A stretch of 37,923 nt of DNA from an uncultured Spirochaetales bacterium. GTDB lineage: Bacteria; Spirochaetota; Spirochaetia; Sphaerochaetales; Sphaerochaetaceae. Within the stretch, counting starts at the first letter, position 1, and each line of letters opens with the position of its first letter. Shown here one piece after another: positions 24,455 through 33,149 of the stretch. Location of the stretch: NCBI GenBank assembly GCA_949287505.1, contig CASEGX010000043.1:1-37923 (forward strand). The letters run 5' to 3'. The position numbers and the translations under genes are program-made. A model generated the notes under the pieces. The model was not told the origin of the DNA and made no database searches. It saw nothing but the letters and a program-made list of their open reading frames with translations.

Positions 24455-25336
24455 ATGTACGAGAAGGAACAGGCGAAGGCTGAGATTCTCATTGAAGCCA
24501 TACCGTATATCAGAAAATTCGCAGGGGAGACTGTCGTCATTAAATACGGCGGCTCTGCGATGGTTGATGAGAGGCTTAAGAAAGCTGTCATCAAGGATGT
24601 CGCGATGCTCAAATACCTGGGGCTCAATCCGATTATCGTCCACGGAGGTGGCAAGGAGATAACAGCTGTTCTCGACAGGATGGGCAAGGAGACGCTTTTT
24701 GTGGATGGGCTTCGTGTTACAGACTCAGAGACTGCAGGTGTTGCCGAGATGGTTCTCTCAGGATCCATCGGCAAAAGCCTTGTTGAGAACCTTGAAGCTG
24801 TCGGTATAAAAGCATGCGGCATCAACGGAAAGGACGGACACACGCTCATGGCCAAGAAGAAAATTGATGATAAAGGCCGTGACCTTGGTTTTGTCGGTGT
24901 CATAGAGCAGGTCAACAGGACGCTCATCGATACTCTTCTGAAAGCGGATTTCGTTCCTGTCATCTCTCCTGTCGGTGTCGATGCATTCTCCCAGACATAC
25001 AATGTCAACGCGGATTATGCAGCCTCTGCCATTGCCGGAGCTCTCAATGCCCAGAAGCTTGTCTTCATGACGGATGTCGAGGGAATCCTGAGGGATAAGG
25101 ACAACCCTAAATCCATAATCCGTAAGATGAATTCGAGGGAAGCTGTGGAGCTTATAGAGGATGGAACGATCAAAGGTGGAATGATTCCCAAAGTCGAATG
25201 CTGCCTTGATGCGATAGAAAAAGGCGTGAAGTCCGTGCACGTGCTTGATGGACGCCTTCCGCACTCAATCCTTCTTGAGATATTCACAGCGGAAGGAATC
25301 GGTACGATGGTCACTCCGGAGGTTGTAAATGAGTAA
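24455..25336 (+). CDS. argB: Acetylglutamate kinase, arginine-inhibited type
   Basis: A 293-residue kinase phosphorylating N-acetylglutamate. The ATP/substrate motifs are KYGGSAM (30-36) and HGGGKEI (63-69). It has the N-terminal helix segment (KAEILIEAIPYIRKF) and the C-terminal LLEIFTAEGIGTMV that mark the hexameric, arginine-feedback-inhibited form, in contrast to the shorter, insensitive E. coli form. This fits with ArgJ, since in the cyclic pathway the kinase is the controlled step. ATG 24455 has AGGAG 5 bases upstream. The stop overlaps the argD start by 8 bases. Confidence 0.95.
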   Translation: MYEKEQAKAEILIEAIPYIRKFAGETVVIKYGGSAMVDERLKKAVIKDVAMLKYLGLNPIIVHGGGKEITAVLDRMGKETLFVDGLRVTDSETAGVAEMVLSGSIGKSLVENLEAVGIKACGINGKDGHTLMAKKKIDDKGRDLGFVGVIEQVNRTLIDTLLKADFVPVISPVGVDAFSQTYNVNADYAASAIAGALNAQKLVFMTDVEGILRDKDNPKSIIRKMNSREAVELIEDGTIKGGMIPKVECCLDAIEKGVKSVHVLDGRLPHSILLEIFTAEGIGTMVTPEVVNE

Positions 25337-26513
25337 TCAGGAAATCGTAAGTATCGGAAAGAAGAACTATATGTCCAATTATTCCCAGTTCCCGATAGCA
25401 ATAAGGAGCGGTAAGGGAATAACAGTGACGGACGAGGATGGAAAGGAGTATCTTGATTTCGTTGCCGGTATTGCTGTAAATGCTCTTGGGTATGGGGATG
25501 AGGATGAGAAGAAGGCACTTCTTTCAGTCATTGAAAGCGGAGTGCTTCACACATCGAATCTCTATTATAACAGCCATGCAGTGAATGCTGCCTCGATGCT
25601 GAACGCTCTTGCAGGATCCGAGGAGGTCTTCTTCTGCAACAGTGGTGCTGAAGCCAATGAAGGCGCGCTGAAGATGGCACGCAAATATGGCTCTGCGAAA
25701 GGAAAGAGCGTCATCATTTCCTTCAACCATTCCTTCCATGGCCGTACGTATGGAGCTGTCACTGTGACAGGGCAGGAGAAGTACCATAAGGGCTTTTCTC
25801 CAATGCTTCCCGATGTGGTCTATGCAGCTTTCAATGATCTTGATTCTGTAAAGGCGCTTGCAGATGAGCGTACTGCTGCCATCATCGTGGAACCGCTTCA
25901 GGGAGAGGGTGGAATCATTCCTGCAGAGAAATCATTTCTGGAGGGACTCAGGGCGATTGCAGACAGTCTTGATGCACTCCTCATATTCGACGAAGTGCAG
26001 TGCGGACTTGGACGCACTGGAAAGCCTTTCTGCTTCCAGCACTATGGCATTCAGCCCGATATCCTCACGCTAGCAAAGGCACTTGGAGGGGGACTTCCTA
26101 TGGGAGCTGTAGTGGCATTCAGCCGCGCAAAGGGCATCTTCTCCCCCGGTGACCATGCCGCGACGTTCGGTGGCAATGTGGCTTCATCAGCACTTGCAGA
26201 GGTTGTGCTCTCAAAGCTTCCTTCTCTTTCTGAAGCTGTCGAAAAGAAAGGTGCTTATCTTGGAAAGAAGCTTGATGAGATTGTATCAAAGCATCCTTCT
26301 CTCTGCACTGAGGCCCGTGGTATGGGCTTCATGAGGGGTATAGACCTTAAGATAGCTCCTCGCAGTGTGATAGCAAAATGCATGGAGAAAGGACTTCTCG
26401 TATGCTCTGCAGGCTATACGGTTCTCCGCTTTGTTCCTCCTCTTATTGCCTCGGAGGAAGATATAGACAAAGCTGCTGCAATTGTCGATGAGGCCCTCTC
26501 CGAACTGGAGTGA
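25329..26513 (+). CDS. argD: Acetylornithine aminotransferase
   Basis: A 394-residue class III PLP aminotransferase making N-acetylornithine. Features: cofactor contacts in NSGAEANEGALK (104-115), HSFHGRT, DEVQ at 221-224 holding the pyridine nitrogen, and Schiff-base K250 in LAKALGGG. The start overlaps the argB stop, so it is coupled. It ends the operon; argF, argG and argH are not here, so ornithine, not arginine, is the end point of this cluster. The next gene converges with only 3 bases between stops. Confidence 0.95.
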   Translation: MSNQEIVSIGKKNYMSNYSQFPIAIRSGKGITVTDEDGKEYLDFVAGIAVNALGYGDEDEKKALLSVIESGVLHTSNLYYNSHAVNAASMLNALAGSEEVFFCNSGAEANEGALKMARKYGSAKGKSVIISFNHSFHGRTYGAVTVTGQEKYHKGFSPMLPDVVYAAFNDLDSVKALADERTAAIIVEPLQGEGGIIPAEKSFLEGLRAIADSLDALLIFDEVQCGLGRTGKPFCFQHYGIQPDILTLAKALGGGLPMGAVVAFSRAKGIFSPGDHAATFGGNVASSALAEVVLSKLPSLSEAVEKKGAYLGKKLDEIVSKHPSLCTEARGMGFMRGIDLKIAPRSVIAKCMEKGLLVCSAGYTVLRFVPPLIASEEDIDKAAAIVDEALSELE

Positions 26514-26516
26514 GCC

Positions 26517-27191
26517 TCAAAGACCTGCATGCAGGCTCTGGGAGAAGGATTTCACGTTCTTGAATGTGGACAGATAGTCATCGATGTCTGCAGCAAGGAT
26601 TGATGAAGCCTTCTCCTTGTTTTTTTCATGAAAGGCATCAATGAGCCTCCTGTGCCATCTCATATCCTCTTTATGCAGTCCCTGCTGCCATGATTCTCCA
26701 TAATACTGTATCGCACCCCTGAAGCATGTCTTCATGATCTGGTCGAGCGTTTTTGTGTAATATCTGTTGCCGCTGAATGAGCAGAGCATAAGATGGAATT
26801 CCTTATTCAGCGACCAGTGGAGATAAGTATCATGCTCTTCTGTGATCTTCTCGCCTTCATGATACAGCATCTCCAGTTTTTCAAGCTCAGCCTCACTGAG
26901 AAGAGGGAAGTATATGTCCATTGCTGACAGTTCGATTGTCATTCTCAGCGCGCCGGCATCGAGAAGATTCTTGAAGCTTATAGGAGTCAGCCGGTATCCC
27001 ATGCGGGGAACGCTCTGCAGTATCTCTTCACTGCAGAGCCTGAGAAGAGCTTCCCTGACCGGAGATCTTGATACATTGTATTTTTCTATCAGCATCTTTT
27101 CCGTGAGGATCGAGTTGTCATCGTAGACATTCCTGATGATGTCCGCGAATATTGCCTGATAGACCATTTCAGTCTTTGCAGAAGCTTCCAT
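26517..27191 (-). CDS. GntR family regulator with FCD ligand domain
   Basis: A 224-residue transcription factor. The N-terminal winged helix-turn-helix of the GntR type is at about 10-70 (ILTEKMLIEKYNVSRSPVREALLRL). An all-helical FCD domain follows; its expected metal/ligand histidines are present (for example H140s region EFHLML and late HRRLIDAF). Such proteins usually bind organic or amino acids and leave their operator. It sits 9 bases after pepT on the same strand with AGGAGAGG before its ATG, so it forms a pepT-gntR operon, divergent from the peptide transporter. It is the likely reader of the TGATAATATC sites in the control region. Confidence 0.88.
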   Translation of the reverse strand: MEASAKTEMVYQAIFADIIRNVYDDNSILTEKMLIEKYNVSRSPVREALLRLCSEEILQSVPRMGYRLTPISFKNLLDAGALRMTIELSAMDIYFPLLSEAELEKLEMLYHEGEKITEEHDTYLHWSLNKEFHLMLCSFSGNRYYTKTLDQIMKTCFRGAIQYYGESWQQGLHKEDMRWHRRLIDAFHEKNKEKASSILAADIDDYLSTFKNVKSFSQSLHAGL

Positions 27192-27200
27192 TTCCTCTCC

Positions 27201-28418
27201 TTAAGCAAGTTCCGCGGCAAGATGTATGAGTATCTCAGTACACTTGTCCAGAGATTCGATGGACACATATTCATGTCTGCCGTGTCCGTTGTGTCCTCCG
27301 GTGCAGAGGTTAGGGCATGGCAGCCCCATGAAAGACAGCCTGCTTCCATCTGTTCCGCCTCTCACTGGCTCTATGACGGCTTTGATACCAAGGCTCTCCA
27401 TAGCCTTTACTGCAGCTTCCATGATCTCCGGATGCTTTCCGACCACCTCTCCCATATTGCGGTACATCTCGGTTATCTGGACATCGGCTGCATCGGCGCC
27501 GTATTTGGTTCTTATGAATGCTGCAGCTTTCTCCATCATCTCTTCTTTCTCTTTGAGTTTTCCGCTGTCATGATCGCGGAGAATGTATGTGAGGACTGCT
27601 TTCTCTGCAGTTCCCTGCATCTCTGTCAGATGATGAAAGCCTTCACGCTTTTCCGTGCAGAATGGAACCTCATAAGATGGCAAGAGCGCATTGTATTCGA
27701 ATGCAACGAGCATGGCATTCCTCATCTTGCCCTTCGCAGACCCCGGATGTGCCGTAATGCCATGGAGCGTGACTACAGCCTCAGAGGCATTGAATGTCTC
27801 CCATTGAAGCTCTCCGACCTTTCCTCCATCCACAGTGTAGCCGAATGGGACTGTTATTCTCTTCATATCTATCCTGTCCACGCCTCGTCCGATTTCCTCA
27901 TCAGGAGTGAAGACGATTATGATTTCAGGATGTCTAAGAGAGGCATCTGAAAGAAGGCGTTCAGCCATTGTCATTATCTCCGCAATACCTGCTTTGTCAT
28001 CAGCGCCGAGAAGGGTGGTCCCATCTGTTATTATGAGGTGCTCTCCGATGCTTTCCTCAAGATCCGGGAAATCCTTGGCTCTTGTAACGATTCCAAGCTT
28101 CTCATTGAGGACAATGTCTCCGCCTTTGTACTCAATCACACTGGCATTTATATTCTTCCCGGGCATCTCAAGCGCTGTATCCATATGTGCGACAAGTGCG
28201 AATCCGGGCTTCTTTTCAGAACCCTTGGAAGCAGGAATCACTGCATATACGTATCCATTGCTGTTAACTTCAGCATTTTCCGCACCCAGTGCCTTAAGTT
28301 CTTCTGCCAGATGGTGTGCGAGATCAAGCTGCTTCTTTGTGGATGGGAAAGTCGATGATTTGTCATCGGACTGGGTGTCAAAGGAAATATAGTCGAGAAA
28401 ACGCTCGTATGCTCTCAT
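27201..28418 (-). CDS. pepT: Peptidase T (tripeptide aminopeptidase)
   Basis: A 405-residue M20B zinc aminopeptidase that removes the N-terminal residue from tripeptides in the cytoplasm. Seen: H78 and D80 in VAHMDT, the bridging aspartate in LLGADDKAG, the glutamate pair in TPDEEIGRG, and the last histidine region NLCTGGHNGHGRHEY. Length agrees with the family. AAGGAGG lies 8 bases before the ATG. It is transcribed away from the Opp operon from a shared control region and in front of the GntR regulator, so peptide import and breakdown are genetically linked. Confidence 0.95.
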   Translation of the reverse strand: MRAYERFLDYISFDTQSDDKSSTFPSTKKQLDLAHHLAEELKALGAENAEVNSNGYVYAVIPASKGSEKKPGFALVAHMDTALEMPGKNINASVIEYKGGDIVLNEKLGIVTRAKDFPDLEESIGEHLIITDGTTLLGADDKAGIAEIMTMAERLLSDASLRHPEIIIVFTPDEEIGRGVDRIDMKRITVPFGYTVDGGKVGELQWETFNASEAVVTLHGITAHPGSAKGKMRNAMLVAFEYNALLPSYEVPFCTEKREGFHHLTEMQGTAEKAVLTYILRDHDSGKLKEKEEMMEKAAAFIRTKYGADAADVQITEMYRNMGEVVGKHPEIMEAAVKAMESLGIKAVIEPVRGGTDGSRLSFMGLPCPNLCTGGHNGHGRHEYVSIESLDKCTEILIHLAAELA

Positions 28419-28451
28419 AGATAAAACCTCCTTAGATCTGGAAAGGATTGC

Positions 28452-28598
28452 CGGTGATAATATCTATAGGGACAATAGAATTTTCACATTCATCGGAGGC
28501 CGTGTCAAGGAATAAAACAGGAGAAGATTTTTGTTGACTGGTGAAAAAACACCTCTGATAATATCAGTGATATTGCGGTGATAATATCAATAGGGACA
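28452..28598. promoter_or_regulatory. Divergent control region with three TGATAATATC operators
   Basis: Two near-identical 23-base direct repeats (28452-28474 and 28576-28598) contain GGTGATAATATC followed by ATAGGGACA. A third, perfect inverted repeat TGATAATATCA is at 28556-28566. A rightward promoter TTGACT (28534-28539), 17 bases, GATAAT (28557-28562) has its -10 inside the middle copy. On the minus strand TATTAT inside the first copy can serve as the pepT -10. Binding would block both promoters. The downstream repeat lies between the transcription start and the oppB gene. Confidence 0.65.
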
Positions 28599-28628
28599 TG
28601 AATTCTTCCAGAGGAGGATAATGCAAAA

Positions 28629-29582
28629 ATGGGCAGATATGCACTGAAGAGAATACTGATTGCGATTCCGACTTTCTTCGGTATTACAGTTCTTGTGTTC
28701 ATTATCTCCTGCCTCGCTCCGGGATCTCCACTGGAGATGATTCTCGCCGATCCGATGGCTACAGAAGAGGATTTTGCAGAGCTTGAGCATCAGATGGGAC
28801 TGGATGATCCTATCATAGTCCAGTATTTCCGCTGGCTTGGTAATCTCCTGCAAGGAAACATGGGGTATTCATACAGGACGAAACTGCCGGTGGCGGAGAT
28901 GGTGCTTGAGCGGCTCTGGCCAACGCTTCTATTGACCATCCTCAGTACCATTATTGCCATATTGATTGCGGTCCCGTTGGGAATCATGAGTGCTTATAAG
29001 CCATATTCCGCGTGGGATTACGTATCAAGCGGGCTTTCGTTCATTGGTGCTTCGACTCCTACATTCTTCACCGGACTCATCCTTATCTATATATTTGCCG
29101 TGAAAACAGGATGGCTTCCGATGGGCGGTATGTATGATTCCGGTACGCGGAGCGTGCTTTCACTAATGCGGCATCTTGTACTGCCATCGGCGGTGCTTGC
29201 CATATTCAATATCGGTTCTCTTCTCCGTCAGACCAGGGGTAGCATGCTTGAGGTCTTCCAGGAGGATTTCATGAGAACGGCAAGAGCCAAAGGCCTCAAG
29301 GAGCGTGCTGTCGTGATCGTTCATGGTCTCAGGAACGCACTCATTCCTGTCGTCACGGTCCTCAGCACGATGATTCCGTTTCTCTTCGGTGGAGCCGTCG
29401 TTGCAGAGCAGGTGTTCGGCTGGCCGGGGCTTGGAAACCTCATGGTTCAGTCCATCAACGCACGTGATTATCCTGCGATTATGGGCATTACGGTAGTTAT
29501 CGCCGTTGCCGTTCTTGTCGGTAATGTGATTGTTGATCTGGTTTACGGCATCCTTGATCCGAAGATCAGAGAATCGAGGTGA
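28629..29582 (+). CDS. oppB: Peptide ABC transporter permease, OppB/DppB type
   Basis: A 317-residue inner-membrane permease with six membrane segments and the long first periplasmic loop typical of OppB/DppB. The cytoplasmic ATPase-contact loop reads RTARAKGL...HGLRNALIP around 216-242. It pairs with OppC to import peptides. GAGGAGG (28611-28617) is 11 bases before this ATG, rather far; an earlier ATG at 28621 opens a short out-of-frame 8-codon frame overlapping the start. First gene of the operon after the operator region. Confidence 0.92.
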   Translation: MGRYALKRILIAIPTFFGITVLVFIISCLAPGSPLEMILADPMATEEDFAELEHQMGLDDPIIVQYFRWLGNLLQGNMGYSYRTKLPVAEMVLERLWPTLLLTILSTIIAILIAVPLGIMSAYKPYSAWDYVSSGLSFIGASTPTFFTGLILIYIFAVKTGWLPMGGMYDSGTRSVLSLMRHLVLPSAVLAIFNIGSLLRQTRGSMLEVFQEDFMRTARAKGLKERAVVIVHGLRNALIPVVTVLSTMIPFLFGGAVVAEQVFGWPGLGNLMVQSINARDYPAIMGITVVIAVAVLVGNVIVDLVYGILDPKIRESR

Positions 29583-29585
29583 GAG

Positions 29586-30455
29586 ATGAAGACGACGAAA
29601 GCTGATTCATACTACCGCGATGTTATTCACCGTTTCACATCCCACCGTCTTGCGATGATCGGGACCGTGATCATCCTCCTTGAGCTTCTTGCTGTCATAT
29701 TCCTGCCGATTGTCATGGACCTCGATCCATATACATCCGATGTCTGGGCATTCAACGCAGCTCCAAGCAAGGAGCATATCCTCGGCTGTGATGACCTGGG
29801 GCGCGATGTGTTCTCCCGCCTTGTATATGGAGGAAGGGTATCTCTTCAGGTCGGACTCATTTCCGCGCTCATAAGCCTTGTCATAGGCATTCCTCTTGGT
29901 CTTGTTGCAGGATACTACGGAGGGATCTGGGAAACGATCATCATGCGTTCTGCAGATATATTCATGTCGTTTCCTTCCATGATTCTCATCCTTGTCCTTG
30001 TCGCCATATTCGGTCCTTCTGTATGGACTGTAACGCTTGTGATCGGAGTGCTTGGATGGACAGACTTTGCCAAGCTCATGTATGGCAATGTCCTGTCTGT
30101 GAAGAACAAGGAATATGTGGAAAGCGCGAAGGCCATAGGAACAAAGGATTTCAGGCTTCTCGTGAAGTACATCATCCCCAACTCCTTCGCGCCGGTTCTG
30201 ATCAATTTCACATTCAGGACCGCACAGGCAATCATCTCAGAGTCATCGCTGAGCTTCCTGGGAATGGGTGTACAGCCACCTGAGGCTTCATGGGGAAACA
30301 TCCTTTATGCCGCGCAGTCCATTGTCGTTCTTTCCCAGCGGCCATGGCTCTGGATTCCGCCAGGAATTCTTCTGGTACTCACTGTCTGTTCCATAAACTT
30401 CATGGGAGACGGTATGCGTGATGCACTCGATGCGAAAATGAAAATCAGGAAATAA
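29586..30455 (+). CDS. oppC: Peptide ABC transporter permease, OppC/DppC type
   Basis: A 289-residue permease with an N-terminal cytoplasmic stretch (about 25 residues), a first membrane helix, a periplasmic loop (DPYTSDVWAFNAAPSKEH, then LGCDDLGRDVFSR, an OppC hallmark) and five more helices. The ATPase-contact loop is ESAKAIGTKDFRLL...IIPNSFAP. Separated from oppB by three bases, so co-translated. Forms the membrane channel with OppB. Confidence 0.93.
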   Translation: MKTTKADSYYRDVIHRFTSHRLAMIGTVIILLELLAVIFLPIVMDLDPYTSDVWAFNAAPSKEHILGCDDLGRDVFSRLVYGGRVSLQVGLISALISLVIGIPLGLVAGYYGGIWETIIMRSADIFMSFPSMILILVLVAIFGPSVWTVTLVIGVLGWTDFAKLMYGNVLSVKNKEYVESAKAIGTKDFRLLVKYIIPNSFAPVLINFTFRTAQAIISESSLSFLGMGVQPPEASWGNILYAAQSIVVLSQRPWLWIPPGILLVLTVCSINFMGDGMRDALDAKMKIRK

Positions 30456-30471
30456 GCATAAGGAGGTAACA

Positions 30472-32106
30472 ATGCTTAAGACCAACTTTCTGAAAGGAGC
30501 AGCGGTTCTGGCCATGCTTCTTGCTTTAACTGGATCGCTCTTTGCCGGTGGTTCTTCCGAGACTGCTGCAGCTTCTGGGCAGACTGCAGCCAAGACCACA
30601 GCAACAGGGGAGAAGGTTGTGACGATAGCTCAGACAGGTAACTGGGATACTTTCATGCCGATGAACACGACAAACCAGGGATCTGACAACATCATTGATC
30701 TTCTTTTCGAGCGTCTGATGATCATCAAGACTGATGGAACATTCGATCCGCGCCTTGCATCGTCATGGGAGGTCAACGAGACAAGCGATGTCATTACCTA
30801 CCATCTGAATGAGAATGCGAAGTGGCATGATGGTGTTCCTGTGACAGCTCAGGATGTTGTATATTCGGCACAGGTTGCTTCCTCTGCAGAGTATGCCTAT
30901 CCACGCCGCATCAGAATGCAGTATTTTGCAGGAACCGATGAGTCTGGAATGGAGCTTTCACCGGACAGCGTAGCTGTAAAGGCAATCGATGATCACACCG
31001 TTGAGTTCACGCTTAAGCAGCCGATGGATCCGACCATTATCTATGCGCTCATCAACAGGGATTTCTACATCATTCCTTACCACCTTCTTAAGGATATCTC
31101 CGATGCTGATCTTGCCTCTGACCGTTTCTGGCAGAATCCGGTAGGTGCAGGCCCCTGCATATTCGACAGCCAGATTTCCGGAGAGAGAGTTGAGTTCAAG
31201 GCAAACAAGGACTACTACCTCGGTGCTCCTGATTTCGATCGCCTCGTATACCGCGTCGTCACATCACCGAATCTCCTTGCAGGTCTTGTAAGCGGGGAAA
31301 TCGATGTCCTGTCAGCAGATGCATCGCTTCCTCTCACGGACTGGGAGGCTGCCTGCAATACTCCTGGTATCACGACAATGTCGATTCCTTCCTTCCAGTA
31401 CCAGACAATGGTCATAAACACACAGCACATTCCGCAGGAAGTCAGACAGGCTATAAATATCGCAATCAACAAGGATGTACTTGTACAGAGCCTTCTGATG
31501 GGAGAGGCACGCAAGGTGGCAGGACCTCTTACAGATGATCATCCGTACTTCAACGATGCAATCCTTCCTATCGAATACAACCCGGAGAAGGCCAAGGAGA
31601 TGATTGCAGAGTCCGGTTTCGATACATCCAAGCCGCTCACGATGCTTGTAACCACCGGTAATGACATCGGACAGAAGACAGCTATCCTCATTCAGCAGGA
31701 TCTTCAGAAGGTCGGTCTCACAATCCAGATCCAGACCCTCGACTTCCCGACACTCCTTACAAATACGAGAAATGGGGACTATGACTTCAGCTTCATAGGT
31801 TTCCAGGGCTCTGTGGACCCGACAGAGAGTGTTCCTAATGTGACCGTCGGTTACCTCAACAACTTCTCTCAGCTAACGGATCCGACCCTTGGAGAGATCG
31901 GCATGGAAAGCTCTCTTGTTGTCGATCCTGCAGAGAGACATGAGCTGATGGATCAGTACCAGGTGCTTATCAAGGAGCAGGTTCCTTATGTTTACCTCTA
32001 TTCAAAGAATATTCTTTCTGCACATACGAATAGGGTTTCCGGAATTCCTGAGCCTCCAGTTGATTACAACGCGAATAAGTGCGTCTGGCTCTGGCAGATT
32101 GACTGA
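30472..32106 (+). CDS. oppA: Peptide ABC transporter substrate-binding protein (SBP family 5)
   Basis: A 544-residue periplasmic binding protein of the OppA/DppA family. The signal peptide ends LTGSLFA-GG with no cysteine, so it is cut by signal peptidase I and should be free in the periplasm rather than lipid anchored; a Ser/Thr/Ala-rich linker follows to about residue 45. The mature part shows the family layout: LFERLMI...DPRLASSWE, YHLNENAKWHDG, DVVYS, later YNPEKAKEMIAESGFD. AAGGAGG gives an excellent ribosome site. A stable hairpin follows its stop, as often seen after highly expressed binding-protein genes. Ligand size preference cannot be read. Confidence 0.93.
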   Translation: MLKTNFLKGAAVLAMLLALTGSLFAGGSSETAAASGQTAAKTTATGEKVVTIAQTGNWDTFMPMNTTNQGSDNIIDLLFERLMIIKTDGTFDPRLASSWEVNETSDVITYHLNENAKWHDGVPVTAQDVVYSAQVASSAEYAYPRRIRMQYFAGTDESGMELSPDSVAVKAIDDHTVEFTLKQPMDPTIIYALINRDFYIIPYHLLKDISDADLASDRFWQNPVGAGPCIFDSQISGERVEFKANKDYYLGAPDFDRLVYRVVTSPNLLAGLVSGEIDVLSADASLPLTDWEAACNTPGITTMSIPSFQYQTMVINTQHIPQEVRQAINIAINKDVLVQSLLMGEARKVAGPLTDDHPYFNDAILPIEYNPEKAKEMIAESGFDTSKPLTMLVTTGNDIGQKTAILIQQDLQKVGLTIQIQTLDFPTLLTNTRNGDYDFSFIGFQGSVDPTESVPNVTVGYLNNFSQLTDPTLGEIGMESSLVVDPAERHELMDQYQVLIKEQVPYVYLYSKNILSAHTNRVSGIPEPPVDYNANKCVWLWQID

Positions 32107-32114
32107 TGATTCTT

Positions 32115-32135
32115 CCTGCCCCATTGCGGGGCAGG
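32115..32135 (+). promoter_or_regulatory. Intra-operon hairpin between oppA and oppD
   Basis: CCTGCCCC (32115-32122) pairs with GGGGCAGG (32128-32135), 8 GC-rich pairs, 5-base loop, 9 bases after the oppA stop. No T-run follows, so it more likely protects the 3' end of the upstream message or lowers downstream expression than terminates. Confidence 0.6.
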
Positions 32136-32162
32136 TTCCTGGAAATGTGACGGAGGAGAATA

Positions 32163-33149
32163 ATGGAAGATAAAGTTCTTGAAGTGAAAGGGCTCACAAC
32201 AGTCTTCAGCGGGAAGACAGGAACATTGACTGCAGTGGATGGGATTTCCTTTTCCATAGACAGGGGAAGCTGTCTCTGCATTGTCGGTGAGTCCGGCTGT
32301 GGAAAGAGCGTCACTGCGCTTTCCATACTCCGTCTCATTCCCCGGAATTCCGGCGAGATTGCAGGAGGGGAGATTCTTTTCGATGGAAAGGATCTGATGA
32401 AGATGAGCGCTGATGAGATCAGGAAGATCAGGGGCAACAGGATCTCCATGATATTCCAGGACTCGATGACAGGCCTGAATCCTGTCATGACCATCGGCCG
32501 CCAGGTTACTGAGGCAATCCGTATCCATGACAGGAATATCACAAAGGAAGAGGCCGAGAAGAAGGCCGTGAAGATTTTGAGCGATGTCGGGATTCCTTCC
32601 CCGGAGGCAAGGATGAAGGAGTATCCTCATCAGCTTTCAGGTGGTATGAGGCAGCGTGTCATGATCGCAATGGCACTTTCTGCCGGACACAATGAACTCT
32701 TGATTGCAGATGAGCCCACAACAGCGCTAGATGTCACGATACAGGCCCAGATACTGTCACTTATGAGAACTCTTAAGGAAAAGAACGGGACCTCGATCAT
32801 GATGATCACCCACGATATGGGCGTGGTTGCCGAGATGGCCGATTATGTTCTTGTCATGTACGCGGGAAAGGAGATGGAGTATGCTGACGTGGCTTCTCTT
32901 TTCAATCATCCTCTGCATCCATATACAGATGGGCTTCTCAAGTCCATTCCACGTCTTTCCCAGTCAAGCGATGAGGAGCTTTTCACGATTCATGGCAGTG
33001 TTCCTGATTTATCGCACATGCCATCAGGATGCCGTTTCTCTACGCGATGCCCATATGCAGAAGGCAAGTGTTTTGAGAAAGAGCCGCCTTTCTTCTCTGT
33101 CGGCGGGCATCTCGTGCGCTGCTGGAAATATGAGGAGGCCGATAAATGA
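32163..33149 (+). CDS. oppD: Peptide ABC transporter ATPase, OppD/DppD type
   Basis: A 328-residue ATP-binding subunit. Walker A GESGCGKS at 42-49, the Q-loop in [12 protein letters not shown], the signature LSGGMRQR, Walker [13 protein letters not shown], and the switch histidine in MMITHDMG. The C-terminal oligopeptide-ABC extension has the cysteine-containing [14 protein letters not shown] segment that in this subfamily can hold an iron-sulfur cluster. ATG with GGAGGAG upstream. Its stop overlaps the oppF start (ATGA). Confidence 0.95.
   Translation: MEDKVLEVKGLTTVFSGKTGTLTAVDGISFSIDRGSCLCIVGESGCGKSVTALSILRLIPRNSGEIAGGEILFDGKDLMKMSADEIRKIRGNRISMIFQDSMTGLNPVMTIGRQVTEAIRIHDRNITKEEAEKKAVKILSDVGIPSPEARMKEYPHQLSGGMRQRVMIAMALSAGHNELLIADEPTTALDVTIQAQILSLMRTLKEKNGTSIMMITHDMGVVAEMADYVLVMYAGKEMEYADVASLFNHPLHPYTDGLLKSIPRLSQSSDEELFTIHGSVPDLSHMPSGCRFSTRCPYAEGKCFEKEPPFFSVGGHLVRCWKYEEADK

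Noticed and set aside
24139..25008. 289-codon minus-strand frame over argJ/argB
   Set aside because: Low-complexity Ser/Thr/Pro translation opposite two well-identified enzymes; no ribosome site.
26510..26540. Inverted repeat around the argD and gntR stops (GAGCCT/AGGCTC with an inner CCTGCATGCAGG)
   Set aside because: Lies in coding ends with no T-run; could be a bidirectional terminator but the evidence is weak.
27222..27950. 242-codon plus-strand frame over pepT
   Set aside because: Antisense to a clear PepT gene; no recognisable protein features.
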